Shown here one piece after another: positions 45,645 through 54,609 of a stretch of 64,000 nt of DNA (the first letter of the stretch is position 1; each line of letters begins with the position of its first letter). This stretch comes from Gammaproteobacteria bacterium Ga0077536 (lineage in GTDB: Bacteria; Pseudomonadota; Gammaproteobacteria; Ga0077536). The stretch spans positions 62,001 through 126,000 of the forward strand of contig LNEL01000056.1 of the NCBI GenBank assembly GCA_001464935.1. Reading direction: 5' to 3'. The notes under the pieces were generated by a model that saw nothing but the letters and a program-made list of their open reading frames with translations, did not search any database and was not told the DNA's origin. The position numbers were made by a program, and so were the translations under genes.

Positions 45645-47288
45645 ATGTTCGGCTTTTTGCAGGGCTTTCGCCTGCGCACCAGCGTGCTGCTGGTGGTGAT
45701 TGCGGTGAATCTGTTGAGCAGCGGCATTTTTGCCGCCTACGTTTATCGCGTGCATCGCGCAGACCTGCGTAGCGCGCTCGACCAGAAGCTGATGACGACG
45801 GCGGCGGCGCTGAAGCTCGCGGCCGACGCGCATCATGATCGGCTCGCCCGTGACGGCACGCTGTCGACTGCCGACTACGTCGCGCTGCTCCACCGCCAGG
45901 CCGCCTTCGCGCGCGCTGCCGGCGTCGACTACGCGTACACGATGATCGAGCGCGACGGCCAACTGCTGTTCACCTCCGACAGCCCGACCGCGGAGGACTT
46001 CGCCGACCAGAGTTATGCGGGACTCTTCGAACCCTACAGCGACGCGTCGAGCGGCCTGCGCGAGGCGGCGGCCACCGGCGAACAGCGCTACGACGAATAC
46101 ACCGACAAGTGGGGCTCGTTCCGCTCCGTGTTCGTTCCCGCGCGCACCGACGCCGGCAACGAGTACGTGCTCGGCGTCGACATCAGCATTGCCTATATCA
46201 ACGGCGAGTTGCGCCGGACGCTGCTGCAGGCCCTGCTGATCGCGTTGGTGCTGTTGCTGACCAGTTGTGCGCTGACGTATGCGCTGTGCGGTCTGGTGTT
46301 CCGCCCGTTGAAAGCACTGGTCGAACAGGTCGATGCGATCGCGGCCGGCGACCTCGGGCGCGAGGCGCCGATCGAGGGCAAGAATGAAATCACCCAGCTC
46401 GGCACGCAGATCAACACGATGAGCGCCGCGCTGCGGCAGATGATCGGCCAGCTGCAGGCCTCGTCCGCGAGCCTGCGACAGACCGCCTACGCGCTGTCGC
46501 AGCAGACGGCCGAATCCGGGCGCCGCACGGACTCGCAGCTGAGCCATGTCGAAGCCGCGTCGCGCGCGGCGCTGGCCATCCATCGCGGCATGGACGCGGT
46601 GCTGCGTGAAATCGACCACACGCGCGCGGCGACGGCCGAGGCGGTGAACACGGCCGGCAGCGGGCGTGACGTCGTCGCGAAGGCCACCGCGAACGTCGAG
46701 CGGGCGCAGGCCCAGAGCGAAGCCGTGGCGCGCTCGATCGAACGCCTCAACGGTCGCGTCGCCGATATCGGCGCCATCATCAACGCCATTCGGGAAATCG
46801 CCGATCAGACCAACCTGCTCGCGCTGAACGCCGCGATCGAGGCTGCGCGCGCCGGCGAGCAGGGCCGCGGGTTCGCCGTCGTCGCCGACGAGGTGCGTTC
46901 GCTGGCCGCCAAGACGCTCGGCGCGACCCGGCAGATCGAACAGACCATCGGCGCCGTGCTGAGCGAGTCGGCAGCGACCACGCAAACCGTGATGGCCGGC
47001 ACCGACGATGCGCGCGCCGCCAGCCTGTGCATGACCGAGGTCGATCGGGCGCTGGCAGCGATCACCACCTCGTCGACGCATGCGCACGGCGAGTTCGAGA
47101 AGATAGTCGCGCTGTCGTCGCGCCAGGCCGAGACCACGCTCGAGATCGCCGACACCCTCGACAAGTCGAAGGACATTTCGGCTGAAACGGCCAGCGCGGT
47201 GCGCGCCCTCGCGATCGAAGCAGAGAACCTCGTGCAGCTCGCCGATGCGCTCGCCGCGAGCACCGGCCGCTTCAGCCTCGGCGGCTGA
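45645..47288 (+). CDS. Methyl-accepting chemotaxis protein
   Basis: A 547-residue chemoreceptor. It has membrane helices at about 8-30 and 195-217, a periplasmic Cache-like sensor between them, a HAMP domain (about 218-270, [20 protein letters not shown]) and a signalling coiled coil. Its hairpin tip [20 protein letters not shown] followed by [20 protein letters not shown] is essentially canonical. There is no C-terminal CheR/CheB-docking pentapeptide. It would report an unknown small ligand to CheA and the flagella or pili. No che genes are adjacent. Confidence 0.94.
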   Translation: MFGFLQGFRLRTSVLLVVIAVNLLSSGIFAAYVYRVHRADLRSALDQKLMTTAAALKLAADAHHDRLARDGTLSTADYVALLHRQAAFARAAGVDYAYTMIERDGQLLFTSDSPTAEDFADQSYAGLFEPYSDASSGLREAAATGEQRYDEYTDKWGSFRSVFVPARTDAGNEYVLGVDISIAYINGELRRTLLQALLIALVLLLTSCALTYALCGLVFRPLKALVEQVDAIAAGDLGREAPIEGKNEITQLGTQINTMSAALRQMIGQLQASSASLRQTAYALSQQTAESGRRTDSQLSHVEAASRAALAIHRGMDAVLREIDHTRAATAEAVNTAGSGRDVVAKATANVERAQAQSEAVARSIERLNGRVADIGAIINAIREIADQTNLLALNAAIEAARAGEQGRGFAVVADEVRSLAAKTLGATRQIEQTIGAVLSESAATTQTVMAGTDDARAASLCMTEVDRALAAITTSSTHAHGEFEKIVALSSRQAETTLEIADTLDKSKDISAETASAVRALAIEAENLVQLADALAASTGRFSLGG

Positions 47289-47341
47289 GGCCGCAGGGCA
47301 TCAACGGTCGCCTGTCGCCGGAGGCCGGGCCGGCGGCGCGA

Positions 47342-47530
47342 TCAGAACAGGTCTTCGCCCAGTTCGTTCAGTTCGTCGCGCAGGTCACGCGCGACATTGC
47401 CGCTCAGGCGCAGCGCCGTGCGACGCCCGGCGCTGTCGATGAAACTCAGCAGGATGCCGTGACGGGGGTCGTGCCGGACCTCCGTCAGCACGTCCATGAT
47501 CTCGGTGTCAGGGTGAATGGCCTGGGCCAT
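47342..47530 (-). CDS. Small hypothetical protein
   Basis: A 62-residue soluble protein, MAQAIHPDTEIMDVLTEVRH, ending RDELNELGEDLF. GGAG lies 7-8 bases before the ATG. It has no cysteines and no hydrophobic segment. The central ILLSFIDSAGRRTALRLSGN looks like a beta hairpin. I do not recognise the family. It is convergent with the MCP gene. Confidence 0.6.
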   Translation of the reverse strand: MAQAIHPDTEIMDVLTEVRHDPRHGILLSFIDSAGRRTALRLSGNVARDLRDELNELGEDLF

Positions 47531-47568
47531 GGCTCAACTCCGCGAGGGTGACGGCGGAGCAGCCTGCG

Positions 47569-47616
47569 CCGGCAATTTTGCCGGTCGATGACAACCGGGG
47601 CCTGGCGGCCCCGGTT
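47569..47616 (-). terminator. Two adjacent hairpins downstream of hyuB
   Basis: CCGGCA/TGCCGG around ATTT (47569-47584) and a perfect 10-base stem AACCGGGGCC/GGCCCCGGTT around TGGC (47593-47616) lie just past the hyuB stop on the minus strand. Read on the minus strand, the first-transcribed stem is the longer one. No long T-run follows. Confidence 0.5.
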
Positions 47617-47629
47617 CGAGACCCCCGTG

Positions 47630-49612
47630 TCAGCCGGCCGCCGGCCGCGTCATTGAGTTCCGCAGCTGCTGTGTCGCCGCTTCATCGAGCCGCAGGCCTT
47701 CCGGATCGCGCGCCGGATCGCCGGTGATCGCGACGCCATAGGCCGTGCGCGCATGCTCGAGGCTGATGTAGCCGTTGCGCACGTCCGCGAGCACCCTTGC
47801 CGGTTCGCGCGCGGTGGCCTCCCCCCAGCCGCCGCCGCCGCTCGTCAGGTAGCGTGACATCGCCCCCGGCGCCGTGCGCCAGATCGGCACCCGCGCGAAG
47901 TAGAAGTACTCGCCATCCGCCTTCGGCGCGAGCGTCTGCGGATCGAGCATGCCCGCGATCGGCGTCGACTCGGCGTACGCACTCGCGTCGAAAGGCACGA
48001 GATGACCCGGTGACTGCAGCACGCGGGCCGCGGGTTCGAAGAACCACGCCGCGCCGAGACTGCCGTCGCCGCCGCCATAGGCGCCAGTGCCGCTCGGCCG
48101 CTTCAGCTTCAGCGGCATCGAGTAGTGCTCGGCCGCTGCCAGCCACATCGTGTCCTTGACGACACTCGCGCCGCCGCGGTTGTAGCCGATGCCCGCGCTG
48201 TCCGGCACATATTCCTTGCGCAGCACGACAACCGGCGAATCCTGCTCGATGGCTTCGGTCGGCGGATCCATGTTGTTGATCATGTAGGCGACGTTGTAGC
48301 TGTCGCCGTCCGCCTCGCGGCTCGCGCCCCATGGCCCGTGTTCGCCGCCGCAGACCGCGATATTGGTCCACGGCCGGCCGTCGGGCCACACGCCGTGCGC
48401 GTTGTGGCCGCTGATCGAGCCATAGTCGCCGCCGATCGCGTCCGGCCCGATCGCTTTGCCGATCGCGCGGAACAGCGCCATCATCAGCGGCATCGTCACT
48501 TCCCAGTACAGCATGATCGCGCCGTTCGGCGGCATCGCGCTGACGATCGTGCCCGGCGGCAGCACCATGTCGATGTCGCGGAACGCGCCCGAGGTGAACG
48601 GGCTCAGCGGATCGAGCGTCAGCTTGAAGGCGACGAGCACCGCAGTCTTCGCGTCGAGCGGGCCGGCGTTGATGCACGTGCGTGCCTGACGCGAGGTACC
48701 GCTGAGATCGACCTCGACATGCTCGCCACGCTTCGTCACTTTCGCGCGCACGACATACTGTTCGTCGTCGCCCGCGCCGTCGCAGTCGATGCCGTCTTCG
48801 GCTTCGTACACGCCATCCGGCAGCTTGTTCAGCGCATCGCGCATGGCTTCCGCGCCGGTGTCGACGCAGTAGCGTACCGTGCCGAGATAGGCGTCGATGC
48901 CATAGCGCGTGACGCTCTCCTGGATCAGCCGCTCGCCGAGCTGGAGCTGGCGGAAGATGGTCACGATGTCCGGATACAGCAGCGGCGCGAGGCGCGTGTT
49001 GTCGAACAGCAGGCTGAAGGTCTGCCGCACGGGCCTGTCGTTCGCGTACAGCAGCATCGGGCCGAGCACGAGGCCGTTCTCGTAGACATTCGTCTTCGTG
49101 CCGCTGAAGCCGCCCGGCACCACGCCGCCCATGTCGAGCTGGTGTGCGCGCACATTGAGGAAGGCGACCAGCCGATCACCGGCGAACACCGGCCGGATGA
49201 AGCACAGATCGTTGACGTGCGTGCCGACGCGGTAGGGATCGTTGCAGATCAGCACGTCACCGGGCTTCAGGTTCTCCGGCCCGTACTCTTCGACGGCGTT
49301 GCGTACGGCGTCGGCCATCGTGCCGATGAACACCACCAGGCTCGCGCTGACGGCCGGCATCGGGTAGTCGAGATCCGGCGGGCCGGACACGGTGATCGCG
49401 AAGTCGTACCAGTCGCGGATGATGGGCGAGAACGCGTTGAACATGAGCCCCGTGCTCATGTGCTGCACGGCATAGCGCAGACGGTTGCCGAGCACGGTGG
49501 CGGTGAAACGGTCGCAATGATAGGTGTCGCGGAACGCCTGTTCATCGAGATCGCGCAGGCGGTGGCCACTGCCGCCGCGGGGCGTCGGCGCTGATTTGAG
49601 TGGTTCGTTCAT
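47630..49612 (-). CDS. hyuB: Hydantoinase B / oxoprolinase-family subunit
   Basis: A 660-residue partner of HyuA in ATP-dependent ring-opening or carboxylating enzymes such as N-methylhydantoinase, 5-oxoprolinase, caprolactamase and acetone or acetophenone carboxylases. Family motifs are GDVLICNDPYRVGTHVNDLC, FIRPVFAGDRLVAFLNVRAH, QLDMGGVVPGGFSGT and FKLTLDPLSPFTSGAFRDID. GAGGA precedes the ATG. It follows hyuA by 10 bases. The exact substrate cannot be read. Confidence 0.9.
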   Translation of the reverse strand: MNEPLKSAPTPRGGSGHRLRDLDEQAFRDTYHCDRFTATVLGNRLRYAVQHMSTGLMFNAFSPIIRDWYDFAITVSGPPDLDYPMPAVSASLVVFIGTMADAVRNAVEEYGPENLKPGDVLICNDPYRVGTHVNDLCFIRPVFAGDRLVAFLNVRAHQLDMGGVVPGGFSGTKTNVYENGLVLGPMLLYANDRPVRQTFSLLFDNTRLAPLLYPDIVTIFRQLQLGERLIQESVTRYGIDAYLGTVRYCVDTGAEAMRDALNKLPDGVYEAEDGIDCDGAGDDEQYVVRAKVTKRGEHVEVDLSGTSRQARTCINAGPLDAKTAVLVAFKLTLDPLSPFTSGAFRDIDMVLPPGTIVSAMPPNGAIMLYWEVTMPLMMALFRAIGKAIGPDAIGGDYGSISGHNAHGVWPDGRPWTNIAVCGGEHGPWGASREADGDSYNVAYMINNMDPPTEAIEQDSPVVVLRKEYVPDSAGIGYNRGGASVVKDTMWLAAAEHYSMPLKLKRPSGTGAYGGGDGSLGAAWFFEPAARVLQSPGHLVPFDASAYAESTPIAGMLDPQTLAPKADGEYFYFARVPIWRTAPGAMSRYLTSGGGGWGEATAREPARVLADVRNGYISLEHARTAYGVAITGDPARDPEGLRLDEAATQQLRNSMTRPAAG

Positions 49613-49622
49613 CGCAGTGTCC

Positions 49623-51644
49623 TCACTTCAGTTCGATGGCGATTTCGCCGAGGCGGCCAACGGTGGCGACCTGGCGCCGCCCGATGTGCGTCGTCGACAG
49701 GGCTTCGCGGATGATGGCGGGGCCGGTGACAACATCGCCGGCGCGCAGGCTCGCGCGGTCGTAGATGTTTGCCACCTGTTCGTCATCGGACAGGTAGCGC
49801 AGCACGGTCGTGCCGACCGGCGCCAGCGGCGCCCCGCTGCGCGTGGGCAGGGTCGGAAACTGCACCTTCGGCGTCGGCACTTCGGCGCGCACGCGATAGG
49901 TCACACCCTGCACCGGAATCGCCTCGAAGCGGTCGCCATTGCGCTGTTCGTACTCGGCGTGGAAGTTCGCGATCATCAAGGCCACGGCCTCGGCCGTGAT
50001 CGCACCGTTCGGCACGTCGATGAACGGCGTCTCCCAGGTCTGGCCGAGCAGCTGGCCGTCGAAGCTGCGCGAGAAATGCGTGTCCGCCGGCAGGCCCAGG
50101 CGCGCGCGGAGCTTGTCCTCCATGTCGCGATAGACCGCGTCGATCGCCGCCGCCGACTCGGGCGTGAGGATGGTGTAGGCGCTGCGGCTCGCCGTATAGG
50201 CCTGTTCGGCGCTGAGCAGGCCCAGCGCCGAGAACAGGCCCGGATGCGGCGGCACGACCACCCGTTTCACATGGATCAGTTCCTGGATCGCAGGCAGCAG
50301 CAGCGGGCCGGCGGCGCCGTAGGCCATCAGCGTGTAGTCGCGCGGGTCGATGCCGTTCTTGATCGCGATGTTGAACACGCCCTCGGCAATGTTGTTGAGA
50401 CCGATGTCATACGCATAGCGCACGCGCTGCGCGAATTCGAAGCTGCAGTCGAGATCCGCGACCGCGCGCTGGGAGAGCTGCGGGTCGAGCTTCATGCGCC
50501 CGCCGGCGAAGCCGTTCGGATCGAGCAGCCCGATCAGCAGGCAGATGTCCGACATCGTCGGTCGCGTGCCGCCCTTGCCGTAGCACGCAGGGCCCGGATC
50601 CGCGCCCGCACTGCCGGGGCCGACGGTGATGTCGCCGGACGCGGACACCGCGACGAGGCTGCCGCCGCCGGCGCCTATGCTCGAGATTTCGTTCGACAAG
50701 GCGTTCACGACTAGATCGTGTTCGAGCTCGAACATCGTGTTGACGAACGGCTTGCCGGCCGTGACGAGGCTGATGTCGCAGGACGTGCCGCCGATGTCGG
50801 CGCAGATGAGATTGCGTTCGTCGATCAGATCGCCGAAATGCGCGCTGCCGACGGTGCCGCCGGCCGGGCCTGCGAACACCACCTGGAACGGGCTTTCCAT
50901 CGCGACATCGGACGGCACCAGTGTCGCCGCACAGTCGGCGAAGTTCAGCTGGCCCTTGAAGCCGAGGCCGCGCAGGCCCTCGTCGAGCTTCTGTGTGTAG
51001 GCCTGGTAGATGAACTTCATGAAGACATCGATCAGCGTCGTCGAGGCGCGTGCGTATTCCTTCGCGAGCGGCGAGACTTCGCTCGAGATCGAGCAGGGCA
51101 CGGGCCCCAGTTCCTCCAGCACCAGTTCACGCAGGCGCTGCTCGTGCGCCGGGTTCACATAGGCGTTGATGAGACAGATCGCCACGCCCTGCACCTGGCA
51201 GCGCGCGAGCACGCGCAGCTCTTCGCGCGCCTGCAATTCGTCGAGCGCGGTGAACACGCTGCCGTCGGCCTTGATGCGCTCGAGGATACCGCGGCGCAGG
51301 TAGCGCTGGACCAGCGGCCGCGACGCATCGCCGAACGAGCGGCGCCAGCGCGGATCGGTCAGCGCCGCACCGGGCCGCCAGCTGCGGCCCATGTCGAGTA
51401 TGTCGCGATGGCCGGCGGTCGTCAGGAAACCGACCTTCGGCAGCGAGCGCGTGATGATGGCGTTCAGCCCGTGCGTGCTCGCGTGATTGAAGACTTCGGA
51501 GGCGCTGACATTGAGCTCTTCCGCGCCGGCGATCACGCTGCGGAAGACTTCGCGCACATTGGTCGCGATCTTGGCCGTTCTGATTTCTCCGCCCTGCACC
51601 GACACCACGTCGGTGAAAGTGCCGCCCACGTCCACCGCCATCAT
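49623..51644 (-). CDS. hyuA: Hydantoinase A / oxoprolinase-family ATPase subunit
   Basis: A product of about 673 residues in the ASKHA-like ATP-binding fold, which phosphorylates the substrate. The N-terminal phosphate loop is AVDVGGTFTDV (about 3-13), with a second nucleotide motif ICADIGGTSCDISLV and AGADPGPACYGKGGTRPT. The start is ATG 51644, which overlaps the zinc-ribbon gene's stop (ATGA). A longer upstream frame is antisense to other sequence. It forms an operon with the zinc-ribbon gene and hyuB. Confidence 0.92.
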   Translation of the reverse strand: MMAVDVGGTFTDVVSVQGGEIRTAKIATNVREVFRSVIAGAEELNVSASEVFNHASTHGLNAIITRSLPKVGFLTTAGHRDILDMGRSWRPGAALTDPRWRRSFGDASRPLVQRYLRRGILERIKADGSVFTALDELQAREELRVLARCQVQGVAICLINAYVNPAHEQRLRELVLEELGPVPCSISSEVSPLAKEYARASTTLIDVFMKFIYQAYTQKLDEGLRGLGFKGQLNFADCAATLVPSDVAMESPFQVVFAGPAGGTVGSAHFGDLIDERNLICADIGGTSCDISLVTAGKPFVNTMFELEHDLVVNALSNEISSIGAGGGSLVAVSASGDITVGPGSAGADPGPACYGKGGTRPTMSDICLLIGLLDPNGFAGGRMKLDPQLSQRAVADLDCSFEFAQRVRYAYDIGLNNIAEGVFNIAIKNGIDPRDYTLMAYGAAGPLLLPAIQELIHVKRVVVPPHPGLFSALGLLSAEQAYTASRSAYTILTPESAAAIDAVYRDMEDKLRARLGLPADTHFSRSFDGQLLGQTWETPFIDVPNGAITAEAVALMIANFHAEYEQRNGDRFEAIPVQGVTYRVRAEVPTPKVQFPTLPTRSGAPLAPVGTTVLRYLSDDEQVANIYDRASLRAGDVVTGPAIIREALSTTHIGRRQVATVGRLGEIAIELK

Positions 51645-51871
51645 CGGATGTTGTCCGTCTGCAGCCGCACGTGCCCGAGCAACGCCCAGCGCTCGCGACT
51701 CACGGAGGCCAGGCAGTCCTGACATTTGACGACCATGAACCAGCCGCCCTCGGACAGCACCGGGTAACGCATCAGGGCACCGGCCCCGCAGGACGGGCAC
51801 GCACCCTCGACCACTTCGCGCACCTGGCGCGGCGCGACGTCGGTCGGGCGCGGAAAACTGAAATTGCTCAT
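51641..51871 (-). CDS. Small zinc-ribbon protein of the HyuA/HyuB operon
   Basis: A 76-residue protein with two CxxC knuckles, CPSC (about 25-28) and CQDC (about 50-53), in GACPSCGAGAL and MVVKCQDCLA. GGGGAG lies about 9 bases upstream of the ATG. It is translationally coupled to hyuA, suggesting a third subunit. Acetone- and acetophenone-carboxylase-type complexes contain small extra subunits of this kind, but homology is not certain from sequence. Confidence 0.75.
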   Translation of the reverse strand: MSNFSFPRPTDVAPRQVREVVEGACPSCGAGALMRYPVLSEGGWFMVVKCQDCLASVSRERWALLGHVRLQTDNIR

Positions 51872-52179
51872 CGACGAAAGCTCCCCTCGAGATTCAGATG
51901 GTTCCCCCGCACGCAGGATCGGACTCGACGGGGGTGAACGATGCGCTGGCGCGACATTCGCTGGCGGATGTTCGACGGCTTTCACCGCTCGCGCAACGGG
52001 CGCGAAGACGGTCATTTTCGCTGCAGTGCGATGGGTGCGGGCGCGTGTGCTTTCCGGTCCCGGTACTGGCAGCCAGGGCTGATGCCGGGTCAGCCCCGGC
52101 TTCGCCGCGGGCGCCTCGCCAGCCCTCGCCGCCCTCAGGCGTGGCACCGCCCTGGTAATCGACGCTTGCGCGCCGCCCA
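51872..52179. other. Intergenic stretch between the zinc-ribbon operon and the VOC gene
   Basis: These 308 bases should hold the promoter of the minus-strand hyu operon. Frames on both strands are open but arginine- and alanine-rich and have no family resemblance. No clear hairpin or operator was found. Confidence 0.35.
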
Positions 52180-52704
52180 TCAGAACGCGAGACGCCGCAC
52201 CGGCTCCTTGCCGTCCCAGCCTTTCGCGGCGTCCTCGACCATCAGGAACAGATCCTTGAACACCGACGAGTTGTCCCACAGTTCGGTGTAATGGCCGATC
52301 TCGGCCACGGTGTCGAAGTAGGTCAGTGGGGCGCCGCCGACGGTGCACTCGAACGCGGCAGCGAACCCCTTCGCACGGTAATGCGCGCAGGCCGCGGCGT
52401 AATCGACGGGCATCACGCCGAAGTGGTGGACGCCGACGCGCCCGGCGTCGAGGAATTCCTTGTAGACGCTCGGCTCGTCGTTGTGCTGGTAGATGAGCTC
52501 TATCTGCAAATCGCCGCTGTTGCCGATCGCCAGGCTCACGTCGACGTTCGACGGTTGGCCATGGAAGCGCTGGTCGAGCAGCGCACAGTGCTCGAACAGG
52601 AAGAACGGACCGGCTTTCAGTTCGCTCGTCCAGTAGTGCAGTGCGGCGTCGAGATCGCGCACCACGTAGGCGAGCTGGCGAATGGTCTGGAGGGGCTGGG
52701 TCAT
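52180..52704 (-). CDS. VOC-family (glyoxalase/dioxygenase fold) protein
   Basis: A 174-residue vicinal-oxygen-chelate protein. TIRQLAYVVRDLDAALHYWT and GVHHFGVMPVDYAAACAHYR are the two paired beta-alpha-beta modules, with candidate metal ligands among H60-like and E92-like positions. YFDTVAEIGHYTELWDN is a typical end. It could be a lyase, epimerase or dioxygenase. GAGGAAG precedes the ATG. It is divergent from an LLM oxidoreductase, a common catabolic pairing. Confidence 0.85.
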   Translation of the reverse strand: MTQPLQTIRQLAYVVRDLDAALHYWTSELKAGPFFLFEHCALLDQRFHGQPSNVDVSLAIGNSGDLQIELIYQHNDEPSVYKEFLDAGRVGVHHFGVMPVDYAAACAHYRAKGFAAAFECTVGGAPLTYFDTVAEIGHYTELWDNSSVFKDLFLMVEDAAKGWDGKEPVRRLAF

Positions 52705-52822
52705 GTGGCTTCCTCTGTGATGGGTTGATCGTCGACACTAAGCCCGATGGGACGGGTTTGGCCAGTGTCGGCCGCGCGTTCCACCGCGCATCGCCAATAA
52801 CATCACCAGAGGGGGCTCCACC

Positions 52823-53803
52823 ATGTATCCAGCACGCTTCGGCCTGTTCCTGTTGCCGAACGACGTCCGGGAGGCCATCACGGCCGCGCGCCGCGCCGAG
52901 GACGACGGTTACTATTCGATCTCGGTCAACGATCACTTCTATTCGCCGTTCGGCGGCGCGCGCACGCCGCAGCTCGAATGCTTCACCGTGCTGACGGCGA
53001 TGGCGATGGTGACACGCCGCGTGAAGCTCGCGCCGGCCGTTGTCGCTGCGTCGTTCCGCTCGCCGTCGCTGCTCGCGAAGTGTGCGACCACACTCGACCA
53101 CGCCAGCGAGGGCCGCTTGATCCTCGGCCTTGGCGCCGGCTGGCAGGTCAGCGAATACGTCGCCCATGGCTACCCGTTCCCGCCGACGCCGCAAAGGGTC
53201 GAAGAGCTCGCCGAACAGCTGCAGATCCTGAAGGCGTTGTGGACGCAGGAGCAGCCGAGCTTCAAGGGCAAGTATTTCTCGATCACCGACGGCGGCAACA
53301 ATCCGAAGCCGCTGCAGCAGCCGGGCCCGCCGATCATGCTCGGCGGCTCGGCGCCGTCGATCCTGAAGCTCGCGGCCGAGCATGCCACCGTGCTGAACAT
53401 CATCCCGCCGACCTCCAACGGCAAGGACTTCCCGAACGATCCCGTCGCGACGGTGAAGTTCACGATGGACGTGATGAAGAAGAAAATCGCGGCCCTGGGC
53501 GAGCTGATGACGGCAAACGGACGCAAGCCCGGCGACATGGAGCTCGGCGGCCTCCTGCTGCTCGGCATGTCGCGCAACGAGCACGACAGTGGCCTGCGGG
53601 ATCTCGCGAAGAACATGGGCTTTCCGGACTACGAGACCGCCCAGCGATCGCCCGTCGCGCTGCTCGGCACGCCGGCCCAGATCCGCGACGAGCTGGCCCG
53701 TCGGATTGCCGACACCGGTGTCACCTACTACATGATGTTTCCCGCGACCGACGAGTCCTGGAGCCTGTTCTCGAAGGAAGTGCTGCCGCACTTTGCGCAC
53801 TGA
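52823..53803 (+). CDS. LLM-class flavin/F420-dependent oxidoreductase
   Basis: A 326-residue luciferase-like barrel enzyme. The N-terminal strand RFGLFLLPNDVREAITAARR, the SVNDHFYSP segment, LASEGRLILGLGAG-like HASEGRLILGLGAGWQVSEY and GPPIMLGGSAPSILKLAAEH match F420-type LLM proteins as closely as FMN-type ones. GGGGG lies 8 bases before the ATG. It precedes YaeQ by 13 bases on the same strand. The substrate is unknown. Confidence 0.9.
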   Translation: MYPARFGLFLLPNDVREAITAARRAEDDGYYSISVNDHFYSPFGGARTPQLECFTVLTAMAMVTRRVKLAPAVVAASFRSPSLLAKCATTLDHASEGRLILGLGAGWQVSEYVAHGYPFPPTPQRVEELAEQLQILKALWTQEQPSFKGKYFSITDGGNNPKPLQQPGPPIMLGGSAPSILKLAAEHATVLNIIPPTSNGKDFPNDPVATVKFTMDVMKKKIAALGELMTANGRKPGDMELGGLLLLGMSRNEHDSGLRDLAKNMGFPDYETAQRSPVALLGTPAQIRDELARRIADTGVTYYMMFPATDESWSLFSKEVLPHFAH

Positions 53804-53816
53804 CGGGCCAGTTCGC

Positions 53817-54365
53817 ATGGCGCTGAAAGCCACGGTGTACAAGGCGGAGCTCGCCGTCAGCGATGTCGACCGGCATTACTACGCGACGCATCCATTGACC
53901 CTGGCCCGCCATCCGTCGGAAACGGACGAGCGGCTGATGATCCGGCTGCTGGCGTTCGCGCTGTTCGCGGACGAGGCGCTGATCTTCGGCCGCGGTCTCA
54001 GCACGCAGGACGAGCCGGATCTGTGGCAGAAGGATCTGACCGGCGACATCCTGCACTGGATCGACGTCGGCCAGCCCGAAGAGCAGCGCCTGCGCCGCGC
54101 CTGCGGGCGCGCCCGCCGGGTCACCGTGATCACCTACGGCGGCCGCGCGTCGGACCTGTGGTGGGAGAAGAACGGTGCATCGCTCGCGCGCCTCGAGAAC
54201 CTCACGGTGCTCGATGTGCCCGCCGACCTCAGCGCCGCGCTCGCGGCCCTCGCGAGCCGGTCGATGCAGTGGCAGGCACTGATCCAGGACGGTGAGCTGC
54301 AATTGATGAGCGAAGCCGGTACCGTCAGCGTGCAGCCTCGCGTGCGTCAACGCGCAACGCGCTGA
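53817..54365 (+). CDS. yaeQ: YaeQ-family protein
   Basis: A product of about 182 residues with the family signature MALKATVYKAELAVSDVDRH, then YYATHPLTLARHPSETDERL and DLWQKDLTGDILHWIDVGQP. The family has a PD-(D/E)XK nuclease-like fold without established activity, and E. coli YaeQ has been linked to RfaH-related suppression. ATG 53817 gives the canonical start. It is convergent with the amidohydrolase gene, with a structured repeat between them. Confidence 0.9.
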   Translation: MALKATVYKAELAVSDVDRHYYATHPLTLARHPSETDERLMIRLLAFALFADEALIFGRGLSTQDEPDLWQKDLTGDILHWIDVGQPEEQRLRRACGRARRVTVITYGGRASDLWWEKNGASLARLENLTVLDVPADLSAALAALASRSMQWQALIQDGELQLMSEAGTVSVQPRVRQRATR

Positions 54366-54411
54366 ACGGGGTGCGCAGTTTTCCCGGTTGTGCTTGGCTC
54401 TGACCGCGTTC

Positions 54412-54547
54412 TTGGCCACCGAGAACACCGAGAACGAAAGGATCAGAAAGCACGCTTCCGAAGCCCGGCGTGCTCGCGCCGACCACGGAGACAGAAGGCC
54501 TCCCCAACAATATTGTCTCTCTTCCTCTCGGTGTTCTCGGTGGCCAA
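54412..54547. repeat. 136-bp palindromic cloverleaf-like element (MITE/REP-like)
   Basis: Perfect 22-base terminal inverted repeats (54412-54433 beginning TTGGCCACCG, and 54526-54547) enclose 92 bases. That interior holds two further stems, AGCACGC/GCGTGCT at 54449-54455/54468-54474 and GAGACA/TGTCTC at 54488-54493/54514-54519. The whole could fold as a three-way junction. The left arm contains a 9-base direct repeat CCGAGAACA/CCGAGAACG. It lies between convergent yaeQ and the amidohydrolase gene and may act as a terminator or be a mobile non-autonomous element. Confidence 0.8.
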
Positions 54548-54609
54548 TCAAAACATCGCCGCCGGCACCACCGCCAAGGCCGGCATGAATACCGGCCGCC
54601 TGGCGCGGA

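Noticed and set aside
51898-52158. A plus-strand frame containing CDGCGRVCFP, resembling a DUF35-like zinc ribbon
   Set aside because: Only one short cysteine motif is seen in a poor-composition frame, with no ribosome site, so it is probably chance.
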